Below are positions 23,684-35,500 of a stretch of 64,000 bases of DNA, one piece after another (position 1 is the stretch's first letter; each line of letters opens with the position of its first letter). The DNA is taken from contig JAHNZQ020000004.1 in NCBI GenBank assembly GCA_019155205.2, positions 3,097,688-3,161,687 of the forward strand. The letters are read 5' to 3'. Below the pieces are notes generated by a model, which worked only from the letters and a program-made list of their open reading frames with translations, made no database searches and was not told the DNA's origin. Position numbers and translations under genes: made by a program. Origin of the DNA: Gracilaria vermiculophylla (Eukaryota > Rhodophyta > Florideophyceae > Gracilariales > Gracilariaceae).

Positions 23684-25903
23684 TTGAGTTATAATTATAA
23701 TATTGATTTTAGTTATTGTATGTCTATAAAAAATAGCAATGTTTTCTTACTTAAGAACCCAAAATTTATTCATAATTTTGAATTTAATAATCTTTCGCTA
23801 GATCGAGAGTTACCATCATCTTTAGATATGATAGATTCTGTTCAAAATTCAAATTTTGATACGAGATTTGATAAGAAAACGAGAAGTTTATTTAAGCAAG
23901 ACAATAAATCGAAATCTAAGAAAAAAAAGATGGTTGAAAGTGATTTAGATCAAGATAATCTTTTCAAGAAGAAGAATAAAAGTAAGGTTACAGTGAATAC
24001 TCAAGATGATTTAGTTAATAAAATTGAAGTACCATTCAAATCTAATAAACTAAGAAAGAAAGAGAAAGTTAAGCAAAAATCCAATATCAATTCTTATGAT
24101 AGTCACATAACTAATGGTCTTTCATCAGGATTTAATACAGTTACTGACAATATAAATAAGTATGTACTTATAGATAGTCCTTTAAGCATTGAAGAATTAT
24201 CTAGTAAACTCCAAATACCACCCGCAGAAATCATCATGGGCTTATTTCTGCAAGGTATTTCTGTAACTATTAATCAAATAATTGATATATCTATTGCTAC
24301 GCAAGTAGCTGAAAAATATAATTGCATAGTCCTGAATCAAAATCATGAACAAGAGTCGGAACAATCTGATAAGTTACAGGAAATTAGCTCTGCTGCAAAT
24401 ATTAATAGAGCTCCAATAGTCACGATTTTAGGGCATGTAGATCATGGTAAAACAACTTTGCTGGATGCAATTAGAAACACTAACTTTGCTGGTAATGAAA
24501 TAGGTGGAATTACACAAGCCATAAGTGTTTATGAGGTTAATTGGTTACATAACTTATCTAATAAAAAGTTAATATTTATTGATACACCAGGTCATCAAGC
24601 TTTTTCTACCATTAGATTACGTTGTGCTCAAATTACTGATATAGTAATATTGATTGTCGCAGCCGATGATGACTTAAAGCCACAAACTATTGAAGTAATT
24701 GATTATATCTTGTCAAAAAAAATTCCTTGTGTTGTAGCAATTAATAAAATAGATAAAGTAGATATAAATCTTACGAGACTAAAAAGTCAATTAGCTGATT
24801 ATAATATTACAAGTAAAGATTGGGGAGGAAAAATTGAATTTGTTGAAATTAGTGCTTTAAAAAAAATAAATATCGACAAATTGTTAACAAGTATTTGTTG
24901 TTTAGCAGACTCAATTAATTTAAAGGCTGATCCGACTCAGTTGGCACAAGGCATTATATTAGAAGCTTATGTGGATAAAACTAAAGGAATAGTTGCAAAT
25001 ATGGTTGTTTTAAACGGAACTTTGCACATTGGAGATGTTATAGTCTCAGGTAATTCCTACGGTCGTGTGAAAAAAATTATAAATAGCTTAGGTAATGAAT
25101 TAGTGGAAGCTGAGCCTTCATCTAATTTAAAAGTATTAGGTTTTTATTCTATGCCGACAGTAGGAACTTATTTTCACGTAGTTAATAATGAAAAAGAAGC
25201 AAAAAAATCAGTTGCAAGGATTCGTTCATCTAGTATTACTAAAAATACCAAAAATTTACTAAAATCCAATTCTAAATTTTATAATACTAATACCAAAAAT
25301 TTGAACTTAATTGTCAAAGCAGATACTCAGGGGACGATTGATGCTATAATAAATTTACTTATGCAAATTCCTCAAAAGAAAATTCAATTAAATATACTAA
25401 CTGCCAGTCTGGGAGTTGTTTCTAATACAGATTTAGATTTAGCGTATAGTACTCAAGGTGTAATAATTGCATTCAATATTGATATTTCTACTAATATACT
25501 AAATGCAGCAGAGAAATTAGATATTCCTTTATATAAATTTGTGCTTATATATGATCTTATTGATCATATAACCAATTATATGTTGAATCTTATTGATACT
25601 GAATATGAAAAATATTTAATTGGTCAAGCAGAGGTTCAAACTACATTCTCAGTTAATAAAGGAACTGTAGCTGGTTGTATAGTCAAGTCAGGTAAATTGA
25701 AAAAAAGTGCTTTTATGCATGTTTATCGTAATAATCATTTAATTTACGAAGGTGTAATTAATTCACTAAAACGTATGAAGAATGATACAGATGAGGTGAA
25801 CGTAGGTAATGAATGTGGTGTTTTATGTGAAGCTTACCATCTTTGGCAACCAAAAGATTCTATTAAAGCTTATGAATTACATGAAAAACCTAAGACTTTA
25901 TAA
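23684..25903 (+). CDS. infB: Translation initiation factor IF-2
   Basis: About 739 residues. A lysine- and serine-rich N-terminal part (to about 160) precedes the GTPase domain with GHVDHGKTTLLD, DTPGH and NKID, then the beta-barrel and C-terminal initiator-tRNA binding domains. The N-terminal domain is shorter than in many bacteria, usual for plastids. Start: a strong AAGGAGG at 23,668-23,674 sits 9 bases before a TTG at 23,684, whereas the first ATG is at 23,720; I favour the TTG. The mRNA probably ends at the 23-bp hairpin shared with rps18. Confidence 0.94.
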   Translation: MSYNYNIDFSYCMSIKNSNVFLLKNPKFIHNFEFNNLSLDRELPSSLDMIDSVQNSNFDTRFDKKTRSLFKQDNKSKSKKKKMVESDLDQDNLFKKKNKSKVTVNTQDDLVNKIEVPFKSNKLRKKEKVKQKSNINSYDSHITNGLSSGFNTVTDNINKYVLIDSPLSIEELSSKLQIPPAEIIMGLFLQGISVTINQIIDISIATQVAEKYNCIVLNQNHEQESEQSDKLQEISSAANINRAPIVTILGHVDHGKTTLLDAIRNTNFAGNEIGGITQAISVYEVNWLHNLSNKKLIFIDTPGHQAFSTIRLRCAQITDIVILIVAADDDLKPQTIEVIDYILSKKIPCVVAINKIDKVDINLTRLKSQLADYNITSKDWGGKIEFVEISALKKINIDKLLTSICCLADSINLKADPTQLAQGIILEAYVDKTKGIVANMVVLNGTLHIGDVIVSGNSYGRVKKIINSLGNELVEAEPSSNLKVLGFYSMPTVGTYFHVVNNEKEAKKSVARIRSSSITKNTKNLLKSNSKFYNTNTKNLNLIVKADTQGTIDAIINLLMQIPQKKIQLNILTASLGVVSNTDLDLAYSTQGVIIAFNIDISTNILNAAEKLDIPLYKFVLIYDLIDHITNYMLNLIDTEYEKYLIGQAEVQTTFSVNKGTVAGCIVKSGKLKKSAFMHVYRNNHLIYEGVINSLKRMKNDTDEVNVGNECGVLCEAYHLWQPKDSIKAYELHEKPKTL

Positions 25904-25923
25904 AAATATAATTATGTAAGCTA

Positions 25924-25973
25924 AAAAAAAATGCGATAAAAAATATATTAATATTTTTTATCGCATTTTTTTT
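25924..25973. terminator. Perfect 23-bp hairpin between infB and rps18
   Basis: Left arm 25,924-25,946 and right arm 25,951-25,973 pair perfectly with a 4-nt loop; the core is ATGCGATAAA / TTTATCGCAT flanked by A and T runs. It gives a stem followed by a T tract on either strand, so it fits a bidirectional rho-independent-type terminator for convergent infB and rps18. It overlaps the rps18 stop. Confidence 0.75.
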
Positions 25974-26184
25974 AATCTTTATTTACGAAAGGAAGTAATG
26001 CAAGTATACGTGCTCGTTTAATAGATTTAGCTAGTTGCTTTTGTTGTTTGACTGTTAAACCATTAGAGCGCCTAGAAATAATTTTGCTTTGATCTGTGAT
26101 AAATTTGCGAAGTAAATCTATATCTTTATAGTCAATTTTCTCATCTGATCTAATATTTATATTTTTTTGTTTATAGAATATCAT
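25972..26184 (-). CDS. rps18: Ribosomal protein S18
   Basis: A 70-residue basic protein with the S18 core [16 protein letters not shown] and [20 protein letters not shown], ending LALLPFV. It binds the 30S platform with S6. Its ATG overlaps the rpl33 stop by four bases (ATGA), indicating translational coupling. Confidence 0.96.
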   Translation of the reverse strand: MIFYKQKNINIRSDEKIDYKDIDLLRKFITDQSKIISRRSNGLTVKQQKQLAKSIKRARILALLPFVNKD

Positions 26185-26378
26185 TTAATTTCTCTGAATT
26201 TGGTGTGTTTATTGCAATTAGGACAGAATTTCATTAATTCAATTCTATTGGGTGTATTTTTTCTGTTTTTTGTACTACTATAACGAAATGTACCTGGTTT
26301 TCTTTTATTTATACTAGTTAATTTTTGACACGTACACTCTAGTGTTATTATTATTCTTGCTCCTTTACTTTTACTCAT
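26181..26378 (-). CDS. rpl33: Ribosomal protein L33
   Basis: A 65-residue protein with the L33 zinc-ribbon cysteines (LECTCQ and FCPNCNKH) and [19 protein letters not shown]. It is a small 50S protein near the E site. The first gene of the rpl33-rps18 pair on the minus strand, divergent from rps20. Confidence 0.96.
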   Translation of the reverse strand: MSKSKGARIIITLECTCQKLTSINKRKPGTFRYSSTKNRKNTPNRIELMKFCPNCNKHTKFREIK

Positions 26379-26620
26379 TGTGTTTTCTTAGTTTATAGTC
26401 ATGATTTAAAATTAGTTATTTTATAACTACGTTTATTCTATCATGTTCAATTAAGTTTATGCATATTTTTTTGAATGATACATTTCTACAATATTTATAA
26501 GTTTTAGTTCAGAAATATATGTTTATATATTCTTGTTTATTTTTATAGATTAGTGATATAATCCAATTATATTTGGATCAGCTATATACATTTAGATTAA
26601 AATTATAAGGTAATATAAGT

Positions 26621-26914
26621 ATGTCTAAAAATTTATCCGCTATTAAAAAAAATCAAGTATCTTTACGTAACAGGTGTAGAAATAAAAGTTATAAGTCTGC
26701 TATTAAGACATTGACTAAAAAATATATTTTAGGCTTGAATAACACATCAAATAGCTATCATAATAATGATCATTTATTTCAACTATCAATTATATATAAA
26801 AAAATAGATAAAGCTATTAGTAAAGGAATATTGCATAAAAATAACGGGGCTCGTAAAAAATCTTTACTCGCTAAAGCGACGAAAAATGTAATGTTTAACA
26901 ATGATAATCTTTAA
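26621..26914 (+). CDS. rps20: Ribosomal protein S20
   Basis: A 97-residue very basic protein with the S20 pattern SAIKKNQVSLRNRCRNKSYK and a C-terminal KGILHKNNGARKKSLLAK. It binds the 5' domain of 16S rRNA. It lies 208 bases upstream of rpoB on the same strand, the order typical for red algal plastids. Confidence 0.93.
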   Translation: MSKNLSAIKKNQVSLRNRCRNKSYKSAIKTLTKKYILGLNNTSNSYHNNDHLFQLSIIYKKIDKAISKGILHKNNGARKKSLLAKATKNVMFNNDNL

Positions 26915-27122
26915 ATCTATATAATATATTATTTTAATTGTTTCAGCTAAATTCAACAAAACAAAATTAGAACTATTTTTTCAGTAAATACTTTTTTATT
27001 TTCACCCTTAATATATTGAATATATTATTATTACCTTTGGTAGTATATTTGTATTCAGTAAGACTTATTATGTATTTAAATTTTTAGCCTTTATAAGAAA
27101 TTTGTAAATCGTGAGGTTATTA

Positions 27123-30100
27123 ATGTTACAGCAGACGATGCAACAATGTATATTTCCTGACTTAGCAGCTATTCAAAAAGAAAGTTTTAAGTCTTTTTTA
27201 TTAGTGGGTTTATCTGAAGTACTAGATTCTTTTCCTATTATTATTGATCCGACTGGCAAATTAGAACTACAGTTTTTTGGTAAAGATTATAAATTAAAAT
27301 TTCCTAGATACAGTGTAAGGAAAGCTAAAAGTAGAGACAGGACTTACAGTGCTCAGATATATATACCTGCAAAATTAACTAGAAGAGATACAGAATTACT
27401 TAAAGAAAATGTCTCAACTGGTAAAAACTTACCATATCTTTTTAATTCTCGAGATATTAATAGAAAATATAGAAAAAGACCTGTATTCATAGGTGATCTT
27501 CCTTTGATGACAAATAGAGGTACTTTTATTATATCTGGTACAGAAAGGGTAATTATTAACCAGATAGTAAGAAGTCCAGGTGTATACTATAAAAAAGAAT
27601 TAGACAAAAATAATAAACAAGTATATAGTTGTAGTCTGATTTCAAATCGTGGTTCCTGGTTAAAGTTTGAAATAGATGCTAAAGCCCAAATTTGGGCCAA
27701 AATCGATAAAAATCATAAAGTTAATGCATATATTTTTTTAAGAGCTATAGGTTTGACAAATGAAGATATACATAAAAGACTAACAAAATATAATTATTTG
27801 ATTAATTCTTCATTGAATTTCTATAAAAAAGAGCTTAGTAAAGATGTAAATGATATTGATATTGAAAAAATAACAGAAGAAGAGGCTCTAGTTATTGTTT
27901 ATAGTAAATTGCGCCCAAATGAACCTGCTACTTTGACAGTCGCTAAGCAAATGTTATACAGTCGTTTTTTTGATCCCAAAAGATATGATCTGGGTGAAGT
28001 AGGTAGACATAAAGTTAACCAAAAATTAAATTTAAAAGTTCCTCATTATTTTCGTGTTTTATCTCCAGAAGATATATTAGTATCTTTAGATTATTTATTA
28101 AATATAAAAGAGCAAAATATTGGAACTTTTGATGATATAGATCATTTAGGAAATAGAAGAGTTCGTTCAGTTGGAGAGTTGCTTCAGAATCAAGTACGTA
28201 TAGGTCTAAATAGGTTAGAAAGAATTATCCGTGAACGTATGATGATTTGTGATCTTGATTCTCTAAGCTTATCTAACTTGGTTAATCCTAAGCCTTTAAT
28301 GGCTTCAGTTAGAGAATTTTTCAGCTCTAGTCAATTATCTCAATTTATGGATCAAACAAATCCATTATCTGAATTAACACATAAAAGAAGAATAAGTGCT
28401 TTAGGTCCAGGTGGACTCAATAAAGACAGAGCAGGTTTTGCTGTGCGAGATTTACATCCAAGTCATTATGGTCGTATATGCCCAATCGAAACACCAGAAG
28501 GCCCCAATGCTGGTTTAATAGGTTCATTAAGTATATACGCTAAAGTTAATAGATATGGTTTTATAGAAACTCCCTGTTATAAAGTTATTGATGGCCAAGT
28601 ATTGAAAAAACACAAGTTTTATTATATAACTGCTGATCAAGAAGATTATTTACGCATAGCTCCTGCAGATATAACTTTAGATATTAATAATAATATACAA
28701 AATAATGTAATTGCTGTAAGGTATAAGCAAGAATTTATTACAGCTAGTATTAAACAAGTCGACTATATGGCGGTTTCTCCGATTCAATTTATATCTGCTG
28801 CTACTTCTTTGATACCTTTTTTGGAACATGATGACGCTAATAGAGCCTTAATGGGGTCGAATATGCAGAGACAGGCAGTACCTCTATTGTTTCCTGAAAA
28901 GTCTATTGTGGGTACTGGTTTAGAAGCTAAAATAGCAAAAGATTCGGGTATGACTATAATTAGTCGTACCAATGGAATAGTTAGTTATGTATCAGGAACT
29001 AAGATTGGTATTCAAAATAAAGAAGGTTATACTATACATTATAGATTAAAAAAATACTATCGTTCTAATCAAGATACTTGTATTAATCAAAGACCTATTG
29101 TATGGCCAGGGGAGAATATCTCTGTAGGTCAAACTATTGCTGATGGTGCATCTACAGATGGCGGTGAAATAGCTTTAGGCAGAAACATTATAGTTGCTTA
29201 TATGCCTTGGAAGGGTTATAATTATGAAGATGCATTTTTAATTAGCGAACGTTTGGTATATGAAGATTTATATACTTCCATACATATTGAAAGATATGAA
29301 TTGGAGTGTCGACAAACTAAGCTAGGTTCAGAAGAAATTACTCGAGATATTCCTAATGTAAGTGAAGCTTCAATTAGTCTACTAGATAAAAGTGGTATAA
29401 TCTCTATCGGATCTTGGGTTGATGCAGGTGATATATTGGTAGGAAAAGTTACACCTAAAGGAGAATCTGATCAACTACCAGAAGGTAAGTTATTGAGAGC
29501 TATATTTGGTGAAAAAGCGCGTGATGTACGTGATACTTCATTGAGATTACCTAATGCTACCAAAGGTCGAGTTGTTAACATAAAAATTTTTAAACGTCAG
29601 AAAGGGGATGAGCTTCCACCAGGTACAAACGAAATTATAAGAGTCTATGTCGCACAAAAACGAAAAATTCAAGTAGGTGATAAGATGGCTGGTCGTCATG
29701 GTAATAAAGGTATTATTTCACGAATTTTGTCTGTGCAAGATATGCCCTTTTTGCCAGATGGTACTCCTGTGGATATCATTTTGAATCCTTTAGGTGTACC
29801 TTCTAGAATGAACGTAGGGCAGTTATTTGAATGCCTACTAGGATTAGCCGGCGAATACTTAGGTAAACGTTTTAAAATTATACCTTTTGATGAAATGTAT
29901 GGTTCTGAGGCTTCTCGTACTTTAGTTAATAATAAACTTAAGCAAGCCAGTTTAATCTCCGGTAAATCTTGGTTGTTTAATAAATTATATCCCGGTAAAG
30001 TAATACTATTAGATGGTATAACAGGAGAACCATTCGATAATCCAGTAACAGTTGGTAAAGCCTATATTTTAAAGCTTGTTCACTTAGTTGATGATAAAAT

Positions 30101-30482
30101 TCATGCTCGTTCTACAGGACCTTATTCATTAGTGACACAACAACCTTTAGGAGGTCGTGCTCAACATGGAGGTCAACGATTAGGTGAAATGGAAGTATGG
30201 GCATTAGAAGCATTTGGAGCAGCGTATACTTTGCAAGAATTGCTGACAGTTAAGTCAGATGATATGCAGGGAAGAAATGATGCTTTAAATGCAATAGTTA
30301 AAGGTAAGCCTATACCGAAACCCGGAACACCCGAATCTTTTAAGGTTCTTATGAGGGAATTACAATCTCTGGCACTTGATGTGGCTGTACATAAATTAGA
30401 GTCACTTGATAATGGTATTAAAACTAGTATAGAAATTGATCTAATGTCTGATGAACAAATAGAACAAACAAGTTCTATTTAA
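27123..30482 (+). CDS. rpoB: RNA polymerase beta subunit
   Basis: A 1,119-residue subunit of the bacterial-type plastid RNA polymerase. I start at the ATG at 27,123 ([14 protein letters not shown]); a GTG at 27,111 would add four residues and instead seems to form the GAGG ribosome site. Conserved motifs include the rifampicin-region [18 protein letters not shown], the [12 protein letters not shown] block and the C-terminal [20 protein letters not shown]. Followed by rpoC1 after 145 bases. Confidence 0.97.
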   Translation: MLQQTMQQCIFPDLAAIQKESFKSFLLVGLSEVLDSFPIIIDPTGKLELQFFGKDYKLKFPRYSVRKAKSRDRTYSAQIYIPAKLTRRDTELLKENVSTGKNLPYLFNSRDINRKYRKRPVFIGDLPLMTNRGTFIISGTERVIINQIVRSPGVYYKKELDKNNKQVYSCSLISNRGSWLKFEIDAKAQIWAKIDKNHKVNAYIFLRAIGLTNEDIHKRLTKYNYLINSSLNFYKKELSKDVNDIDIEKITEEEALVIVYSKLRPNEPATLTVAKQMLYSRFFDPKRYDLGEVGRHKVNQKLNLKVPHYFRVLSPEDILVSLDYLLNIKEQNIGTFDDIDHLGNRRVRSVGELLQNQVRIGLNRLERIIRERMMICDLDSLSLSNLVNPKPLMASVREFFSSSQLSQFMDQTNPLSELTHKRRISALGPGGLNKDRAGFAVRDLHPSHYGRICPIETPEGPNAGLIGSLSIYAKVNRYGFIETPCYKVIDGQVLKKHKFYYITADQEDYLRIAPADITLDINNNIQNNVIAVRYKQEFITASIKQVDYMAVSPIQFISAATSLIPFLEHDDANRALMGSNMQRQAVPLLFPEKSIVGTGLEAKIAKDSGMTIISRTNGIVSYVSGTKIGIQNKEGYTIHYRLKKYYRSNQDTCINQRPIVWPGENISVGQTIADGASTDGGEIALGRNIIVAYMPWKGYNYEDAFLISERLVYEDLYTSIHIERYELECRQTKLGSEEITRDIPNVSEASISLLDKSGIISIGSWVDAGDILVGKVTPKGESDQLPEGKLLRAIFGEKARDVRDTSLRLPNATKGRVVNIKIFKRQKGDELPPGTNEIIRVYVAQKRKIQVGDKMAGRHGNKGIISRILSVQDMPFLPDGTPVDIILNPLGVPSRMNVGQLFECLLGLAGEYLGKRFKIIPFDEMYGSEASRTLVNNKLKQASLISGKSWLFNKLYPGKVILLDGITGEPFDNPVTVGKAYILKLVHLVDDKIHARSTGPYSLVTQQPLGGRAQHGGQRLGEMEVWALEAFGAAYTLQELLTVKSDDMQGRNDALNAIVKGKPIPKPGTPESFKVLMRELQSLALDVAVHKLESLDNGIKTSIEIDLMSDEQIEQTSSI

Positions 30483-30627
30483 AATCTTAAACAAGACAAT
30501 TTTGATGATTTTTACAATTCTAAAAGTTATTTCTACCTTATATCTAAGATAGATTAGTAGCTCTTATGAAATATGATAAGATAGTTATCAAACTATAATT
30601 TATTTTATTGACTTTTATTTTTAATTC

Positions 30628-32514
30628 ATGACTAAATTTGATCACCATTTTGATTATGTAAAAATCAGTTTAGCTTCTCCTAGTAAAATACGAAGTTGGG
30701 GTGAAAGAATTCTTCCAAATGGCCAAATTGTTGGAGAAGTGACAAAGCCTGAAACGATCAACTATAGAACTTTAAAACCTGAAATGGATGGTCTGTTTTG
30801 CGAGCGAATTTTTGGTCCAGTAAAAGATTGGGAATGTCATTGTGGTAAATATAAAAGATTTCGTTATAAAGGCATCGTATGCGAGCGTTGTGGAGTTGAA
30901 GTAACAGAATCAAAAGTTAGAAGACATAGAATGGCATATATTGAGCTAGCTGCCCCTGTTACCCATGTTTGGTATTTAAAAGGAACTACTAGCTATATTG
31001 CCTTAGCTTTAGATTTAACTGTCAAAGATTTAGAGAAGATAGTATATTTTCATTCTTATGTAGTTATTAATCCAGGTAATTATCATAAGTTAAATTACAA
31101 GCAGCTTTTAGAAGGTTATGAGTGGAGAAATTTAGAAGAAAAATTATCTTCTTATTCCTCTAATATTTTTGGTATTGAAGTTGGTATAGGAGCAGAAGCA
31201 ATTTATAAATTATTAGATAATATAGATTTGCAAAATACTGTAAATGTTTTAAGAGAAGAATCTTTAAAACCACCCAAATTATTTAAGAATCCATCTACAA
31301 AATTCAATAAAAAGATGAAGAGACTGCGCCTACTAGAAAATTTTCTTGCAACAGGTGCAAATCCTTCTTGGATGGTTTTATCCGTGATTCCTGTTATACC
31401 ACCAGATTTAAGACCTATGGTTCAACTAGATGGAGGAAGATTTGCGACAGCTGATTTGAATGAATTTTATAGACGCATTATTAATCGTAATAATCGTTTA
31501 GCACGTCTTAAAGCTATTCTTGCTCCTGAAATAATTATTAGAAATGAAAAAAGAATGTTGCAAGAAGCAGTAGATTCTTTAATGGATAATGGACGTCGTG
31601 GTCGAACTGTTATTGGTGCTAACAATCGTCCTCTCAAATCTCTTTCTGATATAATTGAGGGTAAACAAGGTAGATTTAGACAAAATTTATTAGGAAAGCG
31701 GGTTGATTATTCCGGTCGATCGGTCATTGTAGTTGGCCCTAATTTAAAATTGCACCAGTGTGGTTTACCTAAAGAAATGGCGTTGGAATTATTTCAACCA
31801 TTTGTAATTCACAGACTAATCCTACAAGGTTTGGTCAATAATATTAAAGCTGCAAAAAAGATCATCCAAAAGAATGAATCAATAGTTTGGACTGTATTGG
31901 AAGAAGTTATATGTGGCCATCCTGTTTTATTAAATAGAGCTCCAACTCTTCATAGATTAGGTATACAAGCATTTGAACCTATTTTAGTAGAAGGTAGAGC
32001 GATCAAATTACATCCATTAGTTTGTCCTGCATTTAATGCTGATTTTGATGGTGATCAAATGGCTGTACATGTACCTTTATCTTTGGAAGCACAAGCAGAA
32101 GCTCGTTTGCTAATGCTAGCACCGCATAATTTTTTATCTCCAGCAACTGGACAACCTATTTTAATGCCGAGTCAAGATATGGTTTTAGGTTGTTATTATT
32201 TAACCACTTATAATCCAGCAGCTATTAATAATTTCAGTCAATATTTTTCTAATTTAGATGATGTATTAATGGCATATCAACAAAATAATTTAAGTTTACA
32301 TTCTTTAATTTGGGTTCGATTTAATGGTTTAGTCGATGAGACGTCTAACCAAGCCATGATTTCCTCAAGGCTAAATATTGATGGTACTATGACGAAAATA
32401 TTTACTGATAGGATAGTAAAGTATAGTAATATTGGTCAGATGCTAGTTCAATATATTCGTACGACGCCAGGGCGTATTTTATTTAATAAAGCTATTAGAG
32501 AGTCATTAATTTGA
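30628..32514 (+). CDS. rpoC1: RNA polymerase beta' subunit (N-terminal part)
   Basis: A 628-residue subunit corresponding to the N-terminal half of bacterial beta', the split shared by cyanobacteria and plastids. It holds the zinc-binding cysteines (CHCGKYKR and CERCGVE) and the catalytic [10 protein letters not shown], whose three Asp residues bind the active-site Mg. It is intron-free. rpoC2 follows after a 42-base gap. Confidence 0.97.
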   Translation: MTKFDHHFDYVKISLASPSKIRSWGERILPNGQIVGEVTKPETINYRTLKPEMDGLFCERIFGPVKDWECHCGKYKRFRYKGIVCERCGVEVTESKVRRHRMAYIELAAPVTHVWYLKGTTSYIALALDLTVKDLEKIVYFHSYVVINPGNYHKLNYKQLLEGYEWRNLEEKLSSYSSNIFGIEVGIGAEAIYKLLDNIDLQNTVNVLREESLKPPKLFKNPSTKFNKKMKRLRLLENFLATGANPSWMVLSVIPVIPPDLRPMVQLDGGRFATADLNEFYRRIINRNNRLARLKAILAPEIIIRNEKRMLQEAVDSLMDNGRRGRTVIGANNRPLKSLSDIIEGKQGRFRQNLLGKRVDYSGRSVIVVGPNLKLHQCGLPKEMALELFQPFVIHRLILQGLVNNIKAAKKIIQKNESIVWTVLEEVICGHPVLLNRAPTLHRLGIQAFEPILVEGRAIKLHPLVCPAFNADFDGDQMAVHVPLSLEAQAEARLLMLAPHNFLSPATGQPILMPSQDMVLGCYYLTTYNPAAINNFSQYFSNLDDVLMAYQQNNLSLHSLIWVRFNGLVDETSNQAMISSRLNIDGTMTKIFTDRIVKYSNIGQMLVQYIRTTPGRILFNKAIRESLI

Positions 32515-32556
32515 TTTTAAGTTTGATAATTTATTTTATTGTTTTTATTTGCTAAT

Positions 32557-35500
32557 ATGATACAAAACAAGTCTATAAAACCAGTGTTTTTAAATAAAGT
32601 TGTAGATAAATCGCAACTACGACAGTTAATTATTTGGGCCTTTAGAAATTACGGTATAGCGCGTGCGTCTAATATGGCGGATACTTTAAAAGATTTAGGT
32701 TTTTTGTATTCAACTAAAGCAGGAATATCTTTGAGTTTAGAAGATTTACGTATTCCTCCTTCAAAAAATAATTTACTTAGTATTACAATGCAGGTAATTA
32801 ATGAAACTGATAATAAATATAAAAGAGGAGAAATTACAGCTGTTGAACGTTTTCAAAAAGTTATTGATACATGGAATAGTGCAAGTGATACATTAAAAAA
32901 ACAAGTAATTAAGTATTTTATAGAAAAAGACCCATTAAATTCTATTTATATGATGGCATTCTCTGGTGCAAGAGCTAATATTTCACAAGTTAGACAATTA
33001 GTTGGTATGAGAGGTTTAATGGCTGATCCACAAGGTCAAATTATTGATTTACCTATATCGAGTAATTTTAGGGAAGGTTTAACAGTAACAGATTACTTCA
33101 TTTCTTCTTATGGAGCTAGAAAAGGTTTAGTTGATACAGCTTTACGTACAGCTGATTCTGGTTATTTAACTCGTCGGCTTGTAGATGTCGCACAAGATGT
33201 AATTATAAGAGAAACTAACTGTAATACTGCAAAGGGTATTATACTTGAAGCTATGATAGATAATAGAAAAACTTTGATCTCTTTAAATCAGGCTTTAATT
33301 GGTCGTGTATTAGCAGAAGACTTGGTTGATGAAGTTAATTGTAAATTAATAGCTACGGCAAATACAGAAATATCACCTGAATTAGCTGAAAAAATTGTTA
33401 CTTCAGGTATATCTAGTGTCTTAGTAAGATCACCTATTACATGTGAGTCTGTAAAATCAGTATGTCAGTCATGTTATGGATGGAATTTGGCACATGGTAG
33501 AATTGTTGATTTGGGAGAAGCTGTTGGTATTATTGCTGCTCAATCTATTGGTGAACCTGGTACTCAACTAACCATGAGGACTTTTCATACAGGTGGAGTT
33601 TTCACAGGAGAATTAGCCCAAACTATAATTAGTTCTTCTGGTTTTCAAATAGAATATCCAAATGACATAATCATAAGTGATACACGAACTCGTCATGGTG
33701 ATCATGCTTTTTTAGTGGAAAAAGATATTAAGCTTAAATTATTGCATTCTAATAAAAAACAGACAAGCTTACCTTTAGTAAAAGGTTCATTATTATTTGT
33801 AAAAAACTTGTCTTATATAAAAGCTGGACAAATTATTGCTGAATACCCCATAAGCAGTAGAATTGTTACGGAAAAAGCTCAAAAATCTGTTTTAGCAGAT
33901 TTTTCTGGAAGTGTTTGCTCAATGGATTTATATTTAAATGAAATACAAAATGAGCAAAAAACTTTTAAAAATGTTAATAAAGGTGGTATAATTTGGATCT
34001 TGTCTGGACATGTTTTTTCCATTCCATATGATACACAATTAATGATCTCTGAAGATGATTTTATTTATGAAAATCATTTAATTGGTAAGACTGAATTTGT
34101 TAGCCGTTATAGTGGAAGAATTCGTATTTCAAGAAAAAAACAGGATCTTACACAAGATATAATTATTATTACATCTTCTAAGACATATATTAATATAGAT
34201 GTTTTAACAAAATTGTATAATGGATATACTAATTATATTCTATTAATTGATCGACAAGATCAATTTATTTTAAAGACTTTACCTAATCAAATTATTGTTA
34301 ATCAACAGTTAATAGCAGAGTTGATTACTAATATTTACCGCACAAATACAGGAGGAATTATAAAGTATCTGGATTTATCTGTATCTGATAAAAAAACAGA
34401 TATTTCTAATAAAAAAGATTACTATAATATTATTGATGGCGGTTATATATTATGGATATCAGAAGAGACACATGAAATCAATAAAGATATATCATTGCTA
34501 CTGATTAAGCATGGGCAGTTTATAGATGAAGGTACAGAGATAGTAAAAAATATTTTTACTAATACTAAAGGTATTATTGATATTGTGCAAAAAGAAGGGA
34601 TTGTTAGAGAGGTTATTATTAAGCCAGGTATATTATATCCATATTCTGGGAATTATGATTCTAAATCTAAATCTAGAGGTTTTTTAAGACCAGGTGAGAT
34701 TATTGCTGATAATTTAAAAACAGATAAGTTAGTTTATTGGGAATATTTTTATATAAACAATCAAAAGTATATTTTGATCAGGCCAGTAATTGTATATTCA
34801 ATTCCAAGCAAAACTGTAGATTTTAAATATTCTGAAGACTCTTTTAATAGTGATATATGTAGTTTAAAATTAGTAAAGCGTATTTATTTTAGAGATGGGG
34901 AAAGAATAAAATCAGTATCAGGTATAGATATTATAAAGACTTATTTAATAGCAGATTTAAATACAGATTGTTCCAATTTAACATGCACTTTACAAGTTAA
35001 TACAGATACCGTGAACAAATCTATTTCAAGGATGAGAATTATCACAACAGATAAAGTATCCTTAAAAGTTAAAAATGATATAACTAGTATGAAAGATCTT
35101 TATACAAAAACTCGCTTGCTAGTGAAGAATAATGAATATGTAGAAAGCGGTACTATATTAGCACATACTGAGCTATTTTCTTTCTATCAAGGTCAAGTAG
35201 TTTCTATACAGCGAAATCAGTCCTCGAATCCACGAATTTTGTTAGTAACTTCCTTGGATACAAAAGTTTTTTCTATCAAAAAAAATCAAAATATTAAAGT
35301 AAACATAAATGATTTTGTTTATGCTGGAGATGAGATTGCTAATGGTATTATTTCGTATAACTCTGGAAGAGTGACTTGTATTACAGATAATCAAATTACT
35401 ATTCGTATAGGACAACCATATTTAATATCTAAGGGTTCTTTTTTACATGTTAATAATTATGCCTTGATTCAAAGAGGAGAGAGTATTGCAACATTGATCT

